This document shows, in pieces, positions 26,897 to 36,039 of a stretch of DNA of 64,000 nucleotides. Under the pieces are notes generated by a model that saw only the letters and a program-made list of their open reading frames with translations, was not told the DNA's origin and searched no databases. The translations under genes were made by a program, and so were the position numbers. Numbering within the stretch: the stretch's first letter is position 1; every line of letters starts with the position of its first letter. This DNA comes from Capnocytophaga sp. (GTDB taxonomy: Bacteria; Bacteroidota; Bacteroidia; Flavobacteriales; Flavobacteriaceae), in assembly GCA_030530525.1 (NCBI GenBank), contig JAUMUT010000004.1, positions 1 to 64,000 on the forward strand, given 5' to 3'.

Positions 26897-27709
26897 ATGA
26901 AGACGAAAAAAATACTTTATGTAACCTCAGAAGTGATACCTTATCATCAACCTGAAACAGAGCATTCTAAGCTATCTTTTGATTTGGCTAAGACGCTCAA
27001 TTCTAATGGTGGGCAAGTACGTATTTTTACTCCGCGCTACGGAAATATTAACGAAAGGCGCCATCAGCTTCACGAGGTAATTCGGCTATCAGGTATGAAC
27101 TTGGTAATCAATGATATAGATATGCCATTGGTTATCAAAGTAGCATCAGTTGCTAAGGAAAGAATACAAGTTTATTTCATTGACAACGATGAATATTTTA
27201 AGAAAAAATATGTTTTTTCTGATGAAAAAGGAGTGTTATTTCCGGATAATGATGAACGTTGTATTTTCTTTGCCAAAGGGGTGGTAGAAACGGTACGGAA
27301 ACTTAATTGGACACCCGATGTTATTCACATAAAAGGCTGGTTAGGAGTGCTGTTACCTTTGTATTTGCGAACAATTTATAAAGATGATCCTATTTTCTCA
27401 CAGGCAAAAATAGTTATTTCTTTTACAGAAGATATGTTTGAAGGAATACTTAATAAATCATTGATTAACAAATTGACTTTTGATGAGATACCGAAAGAAT
27501 TTTTAAAAGAAATTTCAGAGCCTTCGTGTGTTAATTTGATGAAAGTAGCGGTGAAAAATGTAGATTTTATCACAGGAATAAAATCCAAACTGCCAGAAAA
27601 ATTTGAAGATTTCCTAAAAAAAATAAAGAAAACAGCTTTTTTTGCAGAAGACTCTACGGAACTTATTAAAAATTATCCTAAATATTTTGAACAAATATTA
27701 GAAAAATAA
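26897..27709 (+). CDS. GlgA-like starch/glycogen synthase N-terminal domain protein
   Basis: Protein of 270 aa resembling only the N-terminal (acceptor-side) domain of GT5 glycogen/starch synthases: ILYVTSEVIPYH, FTPRYGNINERRHQLHEVIRL and DVIHIKGWLGVLLPLYL are clear. The donor-binding C-terminal Rossmann domain is absent, and the Lys-x-Gly-Gly-Leu ADP-glucose motif is replaced by TEHSKLS. It is thus probably not an active synthase. The gene is conserved opposite panC in flavobacteria, so it is likely functional in another role. A TAATTTTG element lies at 26856-26863. Confidence 0.75.
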   Translation: MKTKKILYVTSEVIPYHQPETEHSKLSFDLAKTLNSNGGQVRIFTPRYGNINERRHQLHEVIRLSGMNLVINDIDMPLVIKVASVAKERIQVYFIDNDEYFKKKYVFSDEKGVLFPDNDERCIFFAKGVVETVRKLNWTPDVIHIKGWLGVLLPLYLRTIYKDDPIFSQAKIVISFTEDMFEGILNKSLINKLTFDEIPKEFLKEISEPSCVNLMKVAVKNVDFITGIKSKLPEKFEDFLKKIKKTAFFAEDSTELIKNYPKYFEQILEK

Positions 27710-27754
27710 CAAATATATTTTTTATAAAAAATAAAAAAATATGTATAAATTATA

Positions 27755-27787
27755 AAAACATCTACTTTTTGTAGGTGTTTTTATTTT
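27755..27787 (+). terminator. terminator of the GlgA-like gene
   Basis: Hairpin AAAACATCTAC / GTAGGTGTTTT with a TTTTT loop and T-rich tail, 45 nt after the stop at 27709. Confidence 0.8.
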
Positions 27788-27892
27788 GTTTAGGGTGATT
27801 TTTTAATTAAAATAAAGTTAAAGTTTGTAAATAATAAATATTAAAAAAAGTTAAATAAATATGTTTTTTTTATGATTAAAAAAAGTATTTTT

Positions 27893-27925
27893 TTTGTAAG
27901 AAAATGAATATATTTTGTACTTTTG
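27893..27925 (+). promoter_or_regulatory. promoter of the lytic transglycosylase gene
   Basis: TTTG, 21 nt, TACTTTTG, ending 11 nt before the ATG at 27937. The spacer is two bases longer than ideal. Confidence 0.45.
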
Positions 27926-27936
27926 CCAAAAAATAA

Positions 27937-28881
27937 ATGAAAATAATAATGATAATAAAGAATATAATTGTTAGTACATCGGTTATAGGGGTTGCTATGT
28001 TATTGATTAATGCCTCTGCCACTCACCAAACGGACTCCATTCCTGTACAAGAGCAAGTATCTGATACTCTGTCTTTTATTCCAGAAAGAACGTACAATAT
28101 TTATGCATTGGATATGCCTAAAAATCTAAATTTTGCAGGGGAGAGTGTACCGATGGATATAGAAGATGTGAAAGAGCGTTTTGATAGAGAACTTTTAGTA
28201 AATACTTATTGGCAGTCCAATGCTTTACTGCTAATAAAAAGAGCAAACAAATTCTTTCCTATAATAGAGCCTATTTTGAAGAAAAATAATATACCTGATG
28301 ATTTTAAGTATTTAGCACTGATAGAGAGCGGGTTACAAAATGTTGTATCTCCTTCTGGGGCGGCTGGCTTCTGGCAATTTATGAAAGATACAGGGAAAGA
28401 ATATCGCTTGGAAATAGATACGACTGTGGATGAGCGTTATCATTTGGAGAAAGCAACCCAAGCGGCTTGTGATTATTTGAAGAAAGCAAAAACGGATTTA
28501 GGTAACTGGACACTTGCCGCAGCTGCATATAATGCAGGCAAAAATGGAATAAAAACTCAAATAGATAGACAAAAAGTAGATAATTATTATGATTTATTCC
28601 TAAATACGGAAACAAGTAGATATGTTTTTCGTATTTTAGCATTAAAAGAAATCGTTCAAAATCCTCAAAAGTATGGATTTAATTTAAAAAAAGAGCATCT
28701 TTATGAATTAGAGCCTGTTAAATACGTAGAAGTAACAACTTCTATAGAAAATTTAGCAGATTTTGCTAAACAATATAATACAAATTATAAGATGATTCGC
28801 CTTTTAAACCCTTGGATAAGAGATATTTCATTAGAAAATAAAAAAGGGAAAACATATTTAATAAAAGTACCTGAAAAATAA
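27937..28881 (+). CDS. lytic murein transglycosylase (SLT domain), MltD-like
   Basis: Envelope enzyme of 314 aa that cleaves peptidoglycan glycan strands. After an N-terminal signal or anchor (about 5-28) and a linker comes a family-1 SLT domain (about 100-230) with the catalytic Glu in YLALIESGLQNV, SPSGAAGFWQFM and LAAAAYNAGKNGI. The C-terminus (about 260-314) looks like a single LysM-type repeat (YNTNYKMIRLLNPWI). MltD proteins often have several LysM repeats. Single gene, convergent with infB. Confidence 0.85.
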   Translation: MKIIMIIKNIIVSTSVIGVAMLLINASATHQTDSIPVQEQVSDTLSFIPERTYNIYALDMPKNLNFAGESVPMDIEDVKERFDRELLVNTYWQSNALLLIKRANKFFPIIEPILKKNNIPDDFKYLALIESGLQNVVSPSGAAGFWQFMKDTGKEYRLEIDTTVDERYHLEKATQAACDYLKKAKTDLGNWTLAAAAYNAGKNGIKTQIDRQKVDNYYDLFLNTETSRYVFRILALKEIVQNPQKYGFNLKKEHLYELEPVKYVEVTTSIENLADFAKQYNTNYKMIRLLNPWIRDISLENKKGKTYLIKVPEK

Positions 28882-28901
28882 ACGTAAGCATTTTTATACA
28901 A

Positions 28902-28940
28902 AAAGAAAAGGAGATAATATTTATTATCCCCTTTTTTATT
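28902..28940. terminator. bidirectional terminator
   Basis: Hairpin AAAAGGAGATAAT / ATTATCCCCTTTT (one mismatch) with A and T tracts either side, between the convergent transglycosylase gene and infB. Confidence 0.8.
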
Positions 28941-28953
28941 GTTTATAATAATT

Positions 28954-31863
28954 TTATAATTTCTTTTTAACGGCAATTTCGTGGTAAGCCTCAATAACGT
29001 CTCCTTCTTTGATATCGTTATAATTTCGGATTTGTAATCCACAATCGTAGCCTTTGGAAACTTCTTTTACATCATCTTTAAATCGTTTTAAAGAAGAAAG
29101 TTCGCCAGTATAAATTACGACACTTTCACGAATTAGGCGGATTTTAGAATTTCGGTAAATTTTTCCGTCTGTAACCATACAACCTGCAATAGTACCCACT
29201 TTGGATATTTTGAATAATTCCCGAATTTCTACCGTTCCTGTAACTTCTTCTTTCATTTCTGGTGAAAGCATTCCTTCCATAGCATCTTTTAGATCGTTGA
29301 TAGCATCGTAAATGATAGAATAAGTACGGATGTCAATTTCTTCCTTATCTGCCAAAGCTCTTGCATTGGACATTGGACGCACATTGAAGCCAACGATAAT
29401 AGCATCAGAGGCTGAAGCTAAAAGTACATCAGATTCTGTAATAGCACCTACTCCTTTGTGGATTATAGAAACTTGAATTTCTTCGGTAGAAAGTTTTTGG
29501 AAAGAATCCGTAAGTGCTTCTACTGAACCATCAACATCTCCTTTTAAGATGATATTCAGTTCTTTAAAGTCTCCAAGAGCAATACGACGACCAATTTCAT
29601 CAAGGGTAATGTGTCTTTGTGTTCTAACAGATTGTTCTCGAAGAAGTTGCGTTCTTTTTGCTGCTATTTGTTTTGCTTCTTTTTCATCTTCAAAAACATA
29701 GAATTTATCACCTGCTTGTGGCGCACCATCTAATCCTAAAATAGAAATAGGAACGGAAGGGGTAGCTTGTTTAACGTTTTTGCCTCGTTCGTCTTGCATA
29801 GCTCGGATTTTACCAGAATGTGTTCCTGCAAGAACATAATCACCAACTTTTAGAGTTCCTTCTTGTACTAAAACGGTAGAGACATACCCACGACCTTTGT
29901 CAAGAAACGCTTCTACGACAGTACCCAAAGCACGTTTGTTCGGATTTGCTTTTAGTTCAAGCATTTCGGCTTCCAAAAGCACTTTTTCAAGTAATTCTTT
30001 AACACCTGTTCCTTTTTTAGCAGAAATATCTTGCGATTGGATTTTTCCTCCCCAATCTTCTACAAGCAAATTCATACCTGCTAAGTGTTCTTTTATCTTC
30101 TCAGGATTTGCCGTTGGTTTATCAATTTTATTAATAGCGAAAATGATAGGCACTCCTGCGGCTTGTGCGTGGCTGATGGCTTCTTTGGTTTGTGGCATAA
30201 TATCATCATCGGCAGCAACCACAATGATAGCTATATCAGTGATTTTTGCTCCACGTGCACGCATAGCGGTAAAGGCTTCGTGCCCTGGTGTATCCAAGAA
30301 AGTAATATTCTGTCCGTTATCCAAAGTAACGGAATAAGCTCCAATGTGTTGCGTAATACCTCCACTTTCTCCAGCGATAACATTTTCTTTACGAATATAA
30401 TCAAGGAGTGAAGTTTTTCCGTGATCCACGTGTCCCATAACGGTAACGATAGGGGCGCGGTGTTGTAAATCTTCGGGTTTATCTTCCTCAATTGGGATAG
30501 ATTCTTCAATAGAAGCCGTAGAAAATTCTATTTGATAACCAAATTCATCTGCTACGATAGATAAAGTTTCCGCATCTAATCTTTGGTTCATTGTTACAAA
30601 AATACCCAAAGACATACAAGCTCCAATTACCTTATTTACAGGTACATCCATCATTGTAGAAAGTTCATTTACGGTAACAAATTCGGTTACTTTTAACAAT
30701 GTACTTTCTCTTTCTTGTAGTGCTAATTCTTCTTCACTTTTTTGGCGATGACTATCTCGTTTTTCGCGACGATATTTAGCACCTTTGGATTTGATAGATT
30801 TTCCTTGCAGTTTTTCTAAGGTTTCGCGTACTTGTTTTTGTACTTCTTCTTCCGTAGGTTCTGCTTTTATGAAAGGCTTGTTATTTCCTTTTTTGTTTTT
30901 ATTTTTCTTATCTTTTCCGCCTGTATTGCTATTGTTAGCATTATCTTTTCCGTCTTTGCGAGGGTTGGCGTTTTGGTTGCTATTGTTTTGTTTATTAGCG
31001 TCTTTGTCCGAAGGAATACGTTTTCTTTTACGTTTTCCTTGTTTTTCGTCGTTGTTGTTTGAGGTTGCGTTTCCTTCTTTTGGTTTTTCTTTATCCTTTT
31101 CTTTGCCTTTATTTTTCTTTTTCTTTGGCTTTTCAAATTGGGATAAATCAATTTTTTCACCTACTAATTTTGGACCTGTTAGTTTGGTGTATTTTGTTTC
31201 AATAATGCCAACTTCGGGTTCTACAACGACTTTCTTTTCTTCTTTTTTAGGGGATTCTTTTTGTTGAGGTTTATTATTTATTGGTTTTCCAGATAAAAGT
31301 TCTCGGTTTTTGTCTTTTATCTTTCTATCTTCTTTTGTTACGGGCTGATTTTTGTCTTTTTTATCTTTATCTTTTTTGTTTTTATCCTTTTTATCTGATT
31401 TTAATTCTATTTTTTGGATATTTTGAGAGTCTATTTTGGTTGTTTTCTCCACAGATTCTTCTTTTTTATCCAATTTTTCGTCTTTTGGTTCGGTTTTTTT
31501 AGGTTCTAAATCTATTTTCCCGACCAAATTAATACCAGCAACATTTCCTTTTGCTTTAATAACTTCTTGTTCCTTTTGTTTTTCTTTTTCGCGTTTTTCG
31601 CGCTCACGTTTTTCTTTTTCAAGAAGTTCTTGGCGGATAGCTTCTTTTTCTTTACGCTGTCCTTCGCTTATTTCTCTTGATGCGGAACGGCTACTCTTGT
31701 CCGAACCAAATTCTTTTTCAAGTAAAGCTACAAGCTCTGCCGGAATTTTTGTATTCGGATTAGTATCTACTTTATGTCCTTTTGATGCTAGAAATTCAAC
31801 CACTCTATCGCTAGAAATATTGAACTCTTTCGCTGCTTTATTTAATCTTTTATCCTCAGCCAT
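28954..31863 (-). CDS. infB: translation initiation factor IF-2
   Basis: GTPase that places initiator tRNA on the ribosome. The 969-aa protein has an N-terminal IF2_N motif ([19 protein letters not shown]), a Lys/Asn-rich low-complexity linker (about 70-400), a second IF2_N module (about 395-450), the G domain from about residue 470 ([21 protein letters not shown]), domains II-III and the C-terminal IF-2C domain. It is the last gene of rimP-nusA-infB, with a 74-nt gap after nusA. The linker makes antisense frames spuriously long. Confidence 0.97.
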   Translation of the reverse strand: MAEDKRLNKAAKEFNISSDRVVEFLASKGHKVDTNPNTKIPAELVALLEKEFGSDKSSRSASREISEGQRKEKEAIRQELLEKEKREREKREKEKQKEQEVIKAKGNVAGINLVGKIDLEPKKTEPKDEKLDKKEESVEKTTKIDSQNIQKIELKSDKKDKNKKDKDKKDKNQPVTKEDRKIKDKNRELLSGKPINNKPQQKESPKKEEKKVVVEPEVGIIETKYTKLTGPKLVGEKIDLSQFEKPKKKKNKGKEKDKEKPKEGNATSNNNDEKQGKRKRKRIPSDKDANKQNNSNQNANPRKDGKDNANNSNTGGKDKKNKNKKGNNKPFIKAEPTEEEVQKQVRETLEKLQGKSIKSKGAKYRREKRDSHRQKSEEELALQERESTLLKVTEFVTVNELSTMMDVPVNKVIGACMSLGIFVTMNQRLDAETLSIVADEFGYQIEFSTASIEESIPIEEDKPEDLQHRAPIVTVMGHVDHGKTSLLDYIRKENVIAGESGGITQHIGAYSVTLDNGQNITFLDTPGHEAFTAMRARGAKITDIAIIVVAADDDIMPQTKEAISHAQAAGVPIIFAINKIDKPTANPEKIKEHLAGMNLLVEDWGGKIQSQDISAKKGTGVKELLEKVLLEAEMLELKANPNKRALGTVVEAFLDKGRGYVSTVLVQEGTLKVGDYVLAGTHSGKIRAMQDERGKNVKQATPSVPISILGLDGAPQAGDKFYVFEDEKEAKQIAAKRTQLLREQSVRTQRHITLDEIGRRIALGDFKELNIILKGDVDGSVEALTDSFQKLSTEEIQVSIIHKGVGAITESDVLLASASDAIIVGFNVRPMSNARALADKEEIDIRTYSIIYDAINDLKDAMEGMLSPEMKEEVTGTVEIRELFKISKVGTIAGCMVTDGKIYRNSKIRLIRESVVIYTGELSSLKRFKDDVKEVSKGYDCGLQIRNYNDIKEGDVIEAYHEIAVKKKL

Positions 31864-31937
31864 ATAATTTTTACCTCGTTATTATTAATCCCCTTGAAAT
31901 TAAATTTTTCAATATTAGTTTTTATATTTGTAAAATG

Positions 31938-33173
31938 TTAATTTTCAAACTCTTCTTTAAGAATACTTAAAACCTCTTGAATGGTTTCTGCTTCTAAATC
32001 TACGCGTTTTTCTAACTCTTCTGCGCTGTATTCTAAGACACTTTTTGCAGTATCCAAGCCTATTCTACGAAATTCCTCAATAATCCAAGGTTCTATTTCG
32101 TCTTCAAATTCAGATAATTCAATATCTTCCTCTACACCTTCACGGAATACATCTATCTCATAACCAGTTAGTTGCCCAGCAAGGCGAATATTTGTTCCAC
32201 CTTTACCGATAGCCTTAGAAACTTCCTCAGAAGCTAAAAGTACTTCGGCACGCTTAGTTTCTTCATTGATAGAAATAGAAATAATTTTAGCAGGAGCTAA
32301 AGCTCTGGTAATGAATACGGAAGGATTGCTAGAATAATTGATAACGTCAATATTTTCGTTACCCAATTCTCGCACAATACTACGAATACGAGCTCCATTT
32401 ACCCCAACACACGCCCCAACAGGGTCTATACGATCGTCATAGGTTTCCACGGCTACTTTTGCCTTTTCTCCTGGTATGCGCGCTACTTTTTGGATCGTGA
32501 TAAGCCCGTCTGTTACTTCAGGTATTTCTTGTTCAAAGAGGCGTTCTAAGAATAGAGGAGAGGTGCGCGACATTATGATGGTAGGCTTGTTTCCTTTAAT
32601 ATCCACGCTATCAATCACACCTTTTAGGTTTTCTCCTTTTTTATAAAAATCGGATGCGATTTGTTTGTCTTTTGGTAATAAAATTTCATTTCCTTCATCA
32701 TCTAAAAGGATAACAGCTTTACCTCTAACTAAGTGTATTTCAGCAGAATAAAGAGTTCCTATTAGGTCTTTGAATTTACGATACATATTTGTATTATCGT
32801 ATTCGTGTATTTTGGAAATCAAATTTTGTCGTAGAGAGAGAATGGCTCTTCTTCCTAAGTCTTTGATTTTCACTTCTTCGGATACGTCTTCGCCTACTTC
32901 AAAATCGGCTTGAATTTTTTGAGCTTCACTAAGAGGAATTTGAGCGTTAGGGTCTTCTACTTCGCCGTCTTCTACTACTACTCGGTTTCTCCAAATTTCA
33001 ATATCTCCTTTGTCAGGATTGATGATGATATCAAAATTTTCATCAGAACCATATTTTTTCTTCAATGCCGCTTTGAATACTTCTTCCAAGATAGCCATAA
33101 GCGTCTCTCTATCAATGAGTTTATCGTCTTTAAACTCAGAAAAAGATTCAATCAAATCAAGGTTATTCTCCAT
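31938..33173 (-). CDS. nusA: transcription termination/antitermination protein NusA
   Basis: Binds RNA polymerase and nascent RNA, controlling pausing, termination and antitermination. The 411-aa protein has the NusA N-terminal domain (about 1-125), S1 domain (about 130-200), and two KH domains (about 230-350; DPVGACVGVNGARIRSIV and SKAIGKGGTNIRLAGQL). It ends without the acidic C-terminal repeats of the E. coli protein, as is usual in this group. It lies 9 nt after rimP. It may feed back on a terminator-like hairpin in the operon leader. Confidence 0.95.
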   Translation of the reverse strand: MENNLDLIESFSEFKDDKLIDRETLMAILEEVFKAALKKKYGSDENFDIIINPDKGDIEIWRNRVVVEDGEVEDPNAQIPLSEAQKIQADFEVGEDVSEEVKIKDLGRRAILSLRQNLISKIHEYDNTNMYRKFKDLIGTLYSAEIHLVRGKAVILLDDEGNEILLPKDKQIASDFYKKGENLKGVIDSVDIKGNKPTIIMSRTSPLFLERLFEQEIPEVTDGLITIQKVARIPGEKAKVAVETYDDRIDPVGACVGVNGARIRSIVRELGNENIDVINYSSNPSVFITRALAPAKIISISINEETKRAEVLLASEEVSKAIGKGGTNIRLAGQLTGYEIDVFREGVEEDIELSEFEDEIEPWIIEEFRRIGLDTAKSVLEYSAEELEKRVDLEAETIQEVLSILKEEFEN

Positions 33174-33182
33174 TGTTTTTTC

Positions 33183-33647
33183 TTAAAATTTTATTAGCAA
33201 TTTTGCTTCTTTTATATCATTAATTAGTATAGAATACTCTTTTTTTACAGTTATCTTACCTTTGCCAATGGGTTTTGGCTCGCGTGTGGTAACTTCTACG
33301 ATAACATTTCCGTTTTCAACGGCTTTTATAGTGCCTTCTACGGACAAATCATTGGTTTTTACTTGCAAATCTCGTCCAATATTTTTAACATATTGGCGTT
33401 CTTGTGTTAGAGGCGCAAAAATACCACAAGAGGCAACTTCTAATGAGAAATCTTGTTCTTCCCTGTCCAAATTATGCTCAATAGCTCGGCTAAGAGCCAC
33501 ACAATCTTCAATAGAAACGCCATTATCTCCATCAATGGTTACTTTTATTAAATTATCAGCCCCGATGGTGTAATCAATTAAAAATAACGTAGGATTTTCT
33601 TCTAATCCTTTATCTATTAGTTCTTTAACTTTTTCTTTAAAATTCAT
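33183..33647 (-). CDS. rimP: ribosome maturation factor RimP
   Basis: Assembly factor for the 30S subunit. The 154-aa protein has the family N-terminal domain (DNLIKVTIDGDNGVSIEDC, LSRAIEHNLDREEQDFSLEVASCG) and the C-terminal SH3-like fold. First gene of the rimP-nusA-infB operon, with a consensus promoter at 33706-33736 and a short leader holding a hairpin plus T7 run just 5 nt before the ATG. Confidence 0.93.
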   Translation of the reverse strand: MNFKEKVKELIDKGLEENPTLFLIDYTIGADNLIKVTIDGDNGVSIEDCVALSRAIEHNLDREEQDFSLEVASCGIFAPLTQERQYVKNIGRDLQVKTNDLSVEGTIKAVENGNVIVEVTTREPKPIGKGKITVKKEYSILINDIKEAKLLIKF

Positions 33648-33652
33648 AATAC

Positions 33653-33679
33653 AAAAAAAGAGGACTATAATTGCCCTCT
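33653..33679 (-). terminator. terminator-like hairpin in the rimP leader
   Basis: On the minus strand AGAGGGC pairs with GTCCTCT (7 bp, one G-U) and is followed by T7, then GTATT and the rimP ATG. It lies downstream of the rimP promoter, so it could act as an attenuator of the operon, and would also stop read-through from the peroxidase gene. Confidence 0.6.
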
Positions 33680-33705
33680 CACCTTTTCTTTACCATTTCC
33701 GCGTG

Positions 33706-33736
33706 CAAAATTACATATTTTTTTTAATAAAACAAA
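33706..33736 (-). promoter_or_regulatory. rimP-nusA-infB promoter
   Basis: Minus-strand TTTG, 19 nt, TAATTTTG: an exact consensus match. It predicts a leader of about 53 nt. Confidence 0.78.
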
Positions 33737-33781
33737 TAAATTTTTATTTTTTTCTAAAAAAGTGTAAAAAAAGGGAAACGA

Positions 33782-34813
33782 TTATTCTTTTCCAATAAAT
33801 TTTTTATCCGTTAAAGTTTTCATAAAAGCAATTAATGCGTCTTTTTCTTCTTCTGAAAGCGGAATTTTATTACCATTATTTTTTAAAATAGGGTCTAAAT
33901 TATTCGCATCTATCACGGAATTGCTAAAATAATCCAGCACATCGCGTAATGTTGCAAACTGACCAAAGCTACCGTAAGGAGCGGTATGCTCAATATTCCT
34001 GAGGGAAGGCACACGGAACTTCATAAAATCTTCTTTTTTGCCTGTAAATCGTCCGCGTCCTGCTTCTTCTACAATATTAGGATTTATCGGGAAGCCAACA
34101 TTTCGGAATGTTTGGTCTGTAAATAAAGCACCGCTGTGGCAAGAAGCACATTTTTGGTTAAAAATATCCCAACCTTTTTGTTCTAATGGCGAAAAAGTAG
34201 TTTCTTTTCTAATGACTTTGTCGTATTTGCTATTGTCAGAAATGAGCGTAAGCATATATTGGGCAATACATTCTAACATTCGGTAAGAATTTATTTTGCC
34301 GTCTTCATAGTTTTTTTGGAAAAGAATTTTATACTCGGGGTCGTCTTTTATTTTGTTGAGAGCGCGCAACACAGAGCTATCCATTTCCTCATCGGTAACA
34401 ATGGGAATGAGCGGTTGTTCTTTGAGATTGGTAACGGCGCCGTCCCACATATAATATTTTAAGAAAGCCATATTTTGGATGGGAGGGGTGTTACGAAGTC
34501 CTTTTCGGTTGTATATCCCGATGGCTTGTGGATTTGTATCCGCATAAGCGTATTGTTGTATGTGGCAAGTGGCACACGAAATGGTGTTATTACCGCTTAA
34601 ACGTGTTTCGTAGAATAATTTTTTGCCGAGTTCAACGCCGTATTTGGAGGGTAAATTTTCTAATGTTTTTTCTGTAAAATCAGGAAAATACGAAGGTTTT
34701 TTTAGTTCTATTTTTGGGTTGTTGAAGGTGAAAATTTCAGATGTGTAATCATTTTCTTTTTTACACGAATAAAAAATAAAATGTATAAAAGCTAAAAAAA
34801 AATATTTTTTCAT
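33782..34813 (-). CDS. MbnH-like dihaem cytochrome c peroxidase (copy 1)
   Basis: Predicted lipoprotein (lipobox FYSC, Cys17) of 343 aa in the MauG/cytochrome-c-peroxidase family. Two c-haem motifs are intact: CATCH (about residues 80-84) and CASCH (about 221-225), with the shared GLRNTPPIQNMAFLKYYMWDG and RVPSLRNIEHTAPYG blocks. It is the last of four genes in the order MbnP2-MbnH2-MbnP1-MbnH1. In methanotroph systems MbnH oxidises a Trp of MbnP to kynurenine using its dihaem centre. A classic H2O2-reducing peroxidase role is the main alternative; the adjacent MbnP favours the former. Confidence 0.82.
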   Translation of the reverse strand: MKKYFFLAFIHFIFYSCKKENDYTSEIFTFNNPKIELKKPSYFPDFTEKTLENLPSKYGVELGKKLFYETRLSGNNTISCATCHIQQYAYADTNPQAIGIYNRKGLRNTPPIQNMAFLKYYMWDGAVTNLKEQPLIPIVTDEEMDSSVLRALNKIKDDPEYKILFQKNYEDGKINSYRMLECIAQYMLTLISDNSKYDKVIRKETTFSPLEQKGWDIFNQKCASCHSGALFTDQTFRNVGFPINPNIVEEAGRGRFTGKKEDFMKFRVPSLRNIEHTAPYGSFGQFATLRDVLDYFSNSVIDANNLDPILKNNGNKIPLSEEEKDALIAFMKTLTDKKFIGKE

Positions 34814-34828
34814 AGATTAGATAAAGTT

Positions 34829-34860
34829 AAAAAAGAGGAAGTTTTTGAAGGCTTCCTCTT
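34829..34860 (-). terminator. terminator-like hairpin between MbnP1 and MbnH1
   Basis: AAGAGGAAG / CTTCCTCTT (9 bp, 10-nt loop) followed by a T run on the minus strand, 15 nt before the MbnH1 ATG. It lies between two genes of one unit and could lower MbnH relative to MbnP. Confidence 0.75.
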
Positions 34861-34885
34861 GATAGTGGTTTAATAAATTTAAGAA

Positions 34886-36001
34886 TTAATTTTGGATAGT
34901 ATTCACAGAAAACATTCCTTTCATATTTTCTACAAATTGATAGATATAACCAGCGTGATGTACATTTGGGGTTGCGTTTCCTGATTGTCCTTCGTTATCA
35001 ATATTAGACGTAAGAGTCAAATTTTCTTTTCCAGATAATACTTTACTTAGATTGGTATTGATATTGATGGTTGGAGCAACTTCGCCAACGTTGATGTTTT
35101 GAGGCAAATCTAACGTAATATCTCTATACGCTTCGGTAGCATCATAATCAGCAAACGTACTACCAATGTGTATGGATAATTCTTTCCAAACGCTTGTATC
35201 ATTATTATCTCTGAAATATCCTTCCATTTTAACAAAGCGATAACCGCTTCCCCATTCCCAGTGCATTCTGTCGTCATTTCCGTCTGCTTGTGCGTAGAAT
35301 TTTGGGTTAGCTTCTTCGTCCAATTTGTTAAGTTCGGGTTTTACACCCAATCCAAATTTTATTTGTTTATATTCTCCTGCGGGAATTTTAGAAAGTACAA
35401 AGTCAAATGTTTTAGGATCTTTTAAATTGACGATATGCGCTCCGTTATCCAAGCTTTCTACGTTGTAGTCAACTTCGGTATCGTCTGTTTTTATCAGGCG
35501 AATATTACTGATAATGTATTTCACTTCTTTAAATCTATGTAATTGATTTTTAGCAGAAACCAATTGCGTAGCCGTTGTAGGTGCATTGTGTGTTTTAGAT
35601 AAAACGAAAGGAGATACTACGCCGTCTTTTTCAAAAACAGCATCAAAGTGTAAAGTAACCGAATTTTCTGTTGGAGTAGATTTTTCCACCACCACAGGGA
35701 GCGTAATAGCTTGCCGAGTAACTCTATCACGAACGATGATATTGGCGTTTCCTTGTTGGAGACCATTTACCGTAGCTTTGGTGTTGCTAACGCTTACCGT
35801 AGCTACTTTTTCGTTGGAAGAAGTAACAGAATAGTCGCCACTTCCTGCTTGGATAGAGAAGGTAGCTGTTGCGGCTTCTTTGATGGTTAATTTTTCAGCA
35901 CTCAGCTTCATTTCTGGGTACTTTACTTCATTGTCTTTATCACACGAGGTGATAGATACAGCTGCCAAGACTGCGAGTAAGGCGCGTTTTAAAAATTTCA
36001 T
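34886..36001 (-). CDS. MbnP-family lipoprotein with extra Ig-like domain (copy 1)
   Basis: Predicted surface or periplasmic lipoprotein (lipobox SITSC, Cys20) of 371 aa. Residues about 30-108 look like a BIG2-type Ig-like domain (KVATVSVSNTKATVNGLQQGNANI). The MbnP domain follows (about 113-365): LHFDAVF, RFKEVKYIISNIRLI, IPAGEYKQIKFGLGV, and the Trp/Tyr motif MHWEWGSGYRFVKMEGYF, ending near NMKGMFSVN. Known MbnP/MopE relatives bind copper through His and an oxidised Trp. The copper role here is inferred from family and from the adjacent MbnH. Confidence 0.8.
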   Translation of the reverse strand: MKFLKRALLAVLAAVSITSCDKDNEVKYPEMKLSAEKLTIKEAATATFSIQAGSGDYSVTSSNEKVATVSVSNTKATVNGLQQGNANIIVRDRVTRQAITLPVVVEKSTPTENSVTLHFDAVFEKDGVVSPFVLSKTHNAPTTATQLVSAKNQLHRFKEVKYIISNIRLIKTDDTEVDYNVESLDNGAHIVNLKDPKTFDFVLSKIPAGEYKQIKFGLGVKPELNKLDEEANPKFYAQADGNDDRMHWEWGSGYRFVKMEGYFRDNNDTSVWKELSIHIGSTFADYDATEAYRDITLDLPQNINVGEVAPTININTNLSKVLSGKENLTLTSNIDNEGQSGNATPNVHHAGYIYQFVENMKGMFSVNTIQN

Positions 36002-36039
36002 TTATTAATAATTTGTTGTTTTTACTAATTTGTGTTTTT

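Noticed and set aside
30785-31267. 160-aa plus-strand frame rich in Phe, Leu and Ser within infB
   Set aside because: It is antisense to the Lys/Asn-rich linker of IF-2, which by composition gives long Phe-rich frames on the other strand. No start context or promoter; infB is certain.
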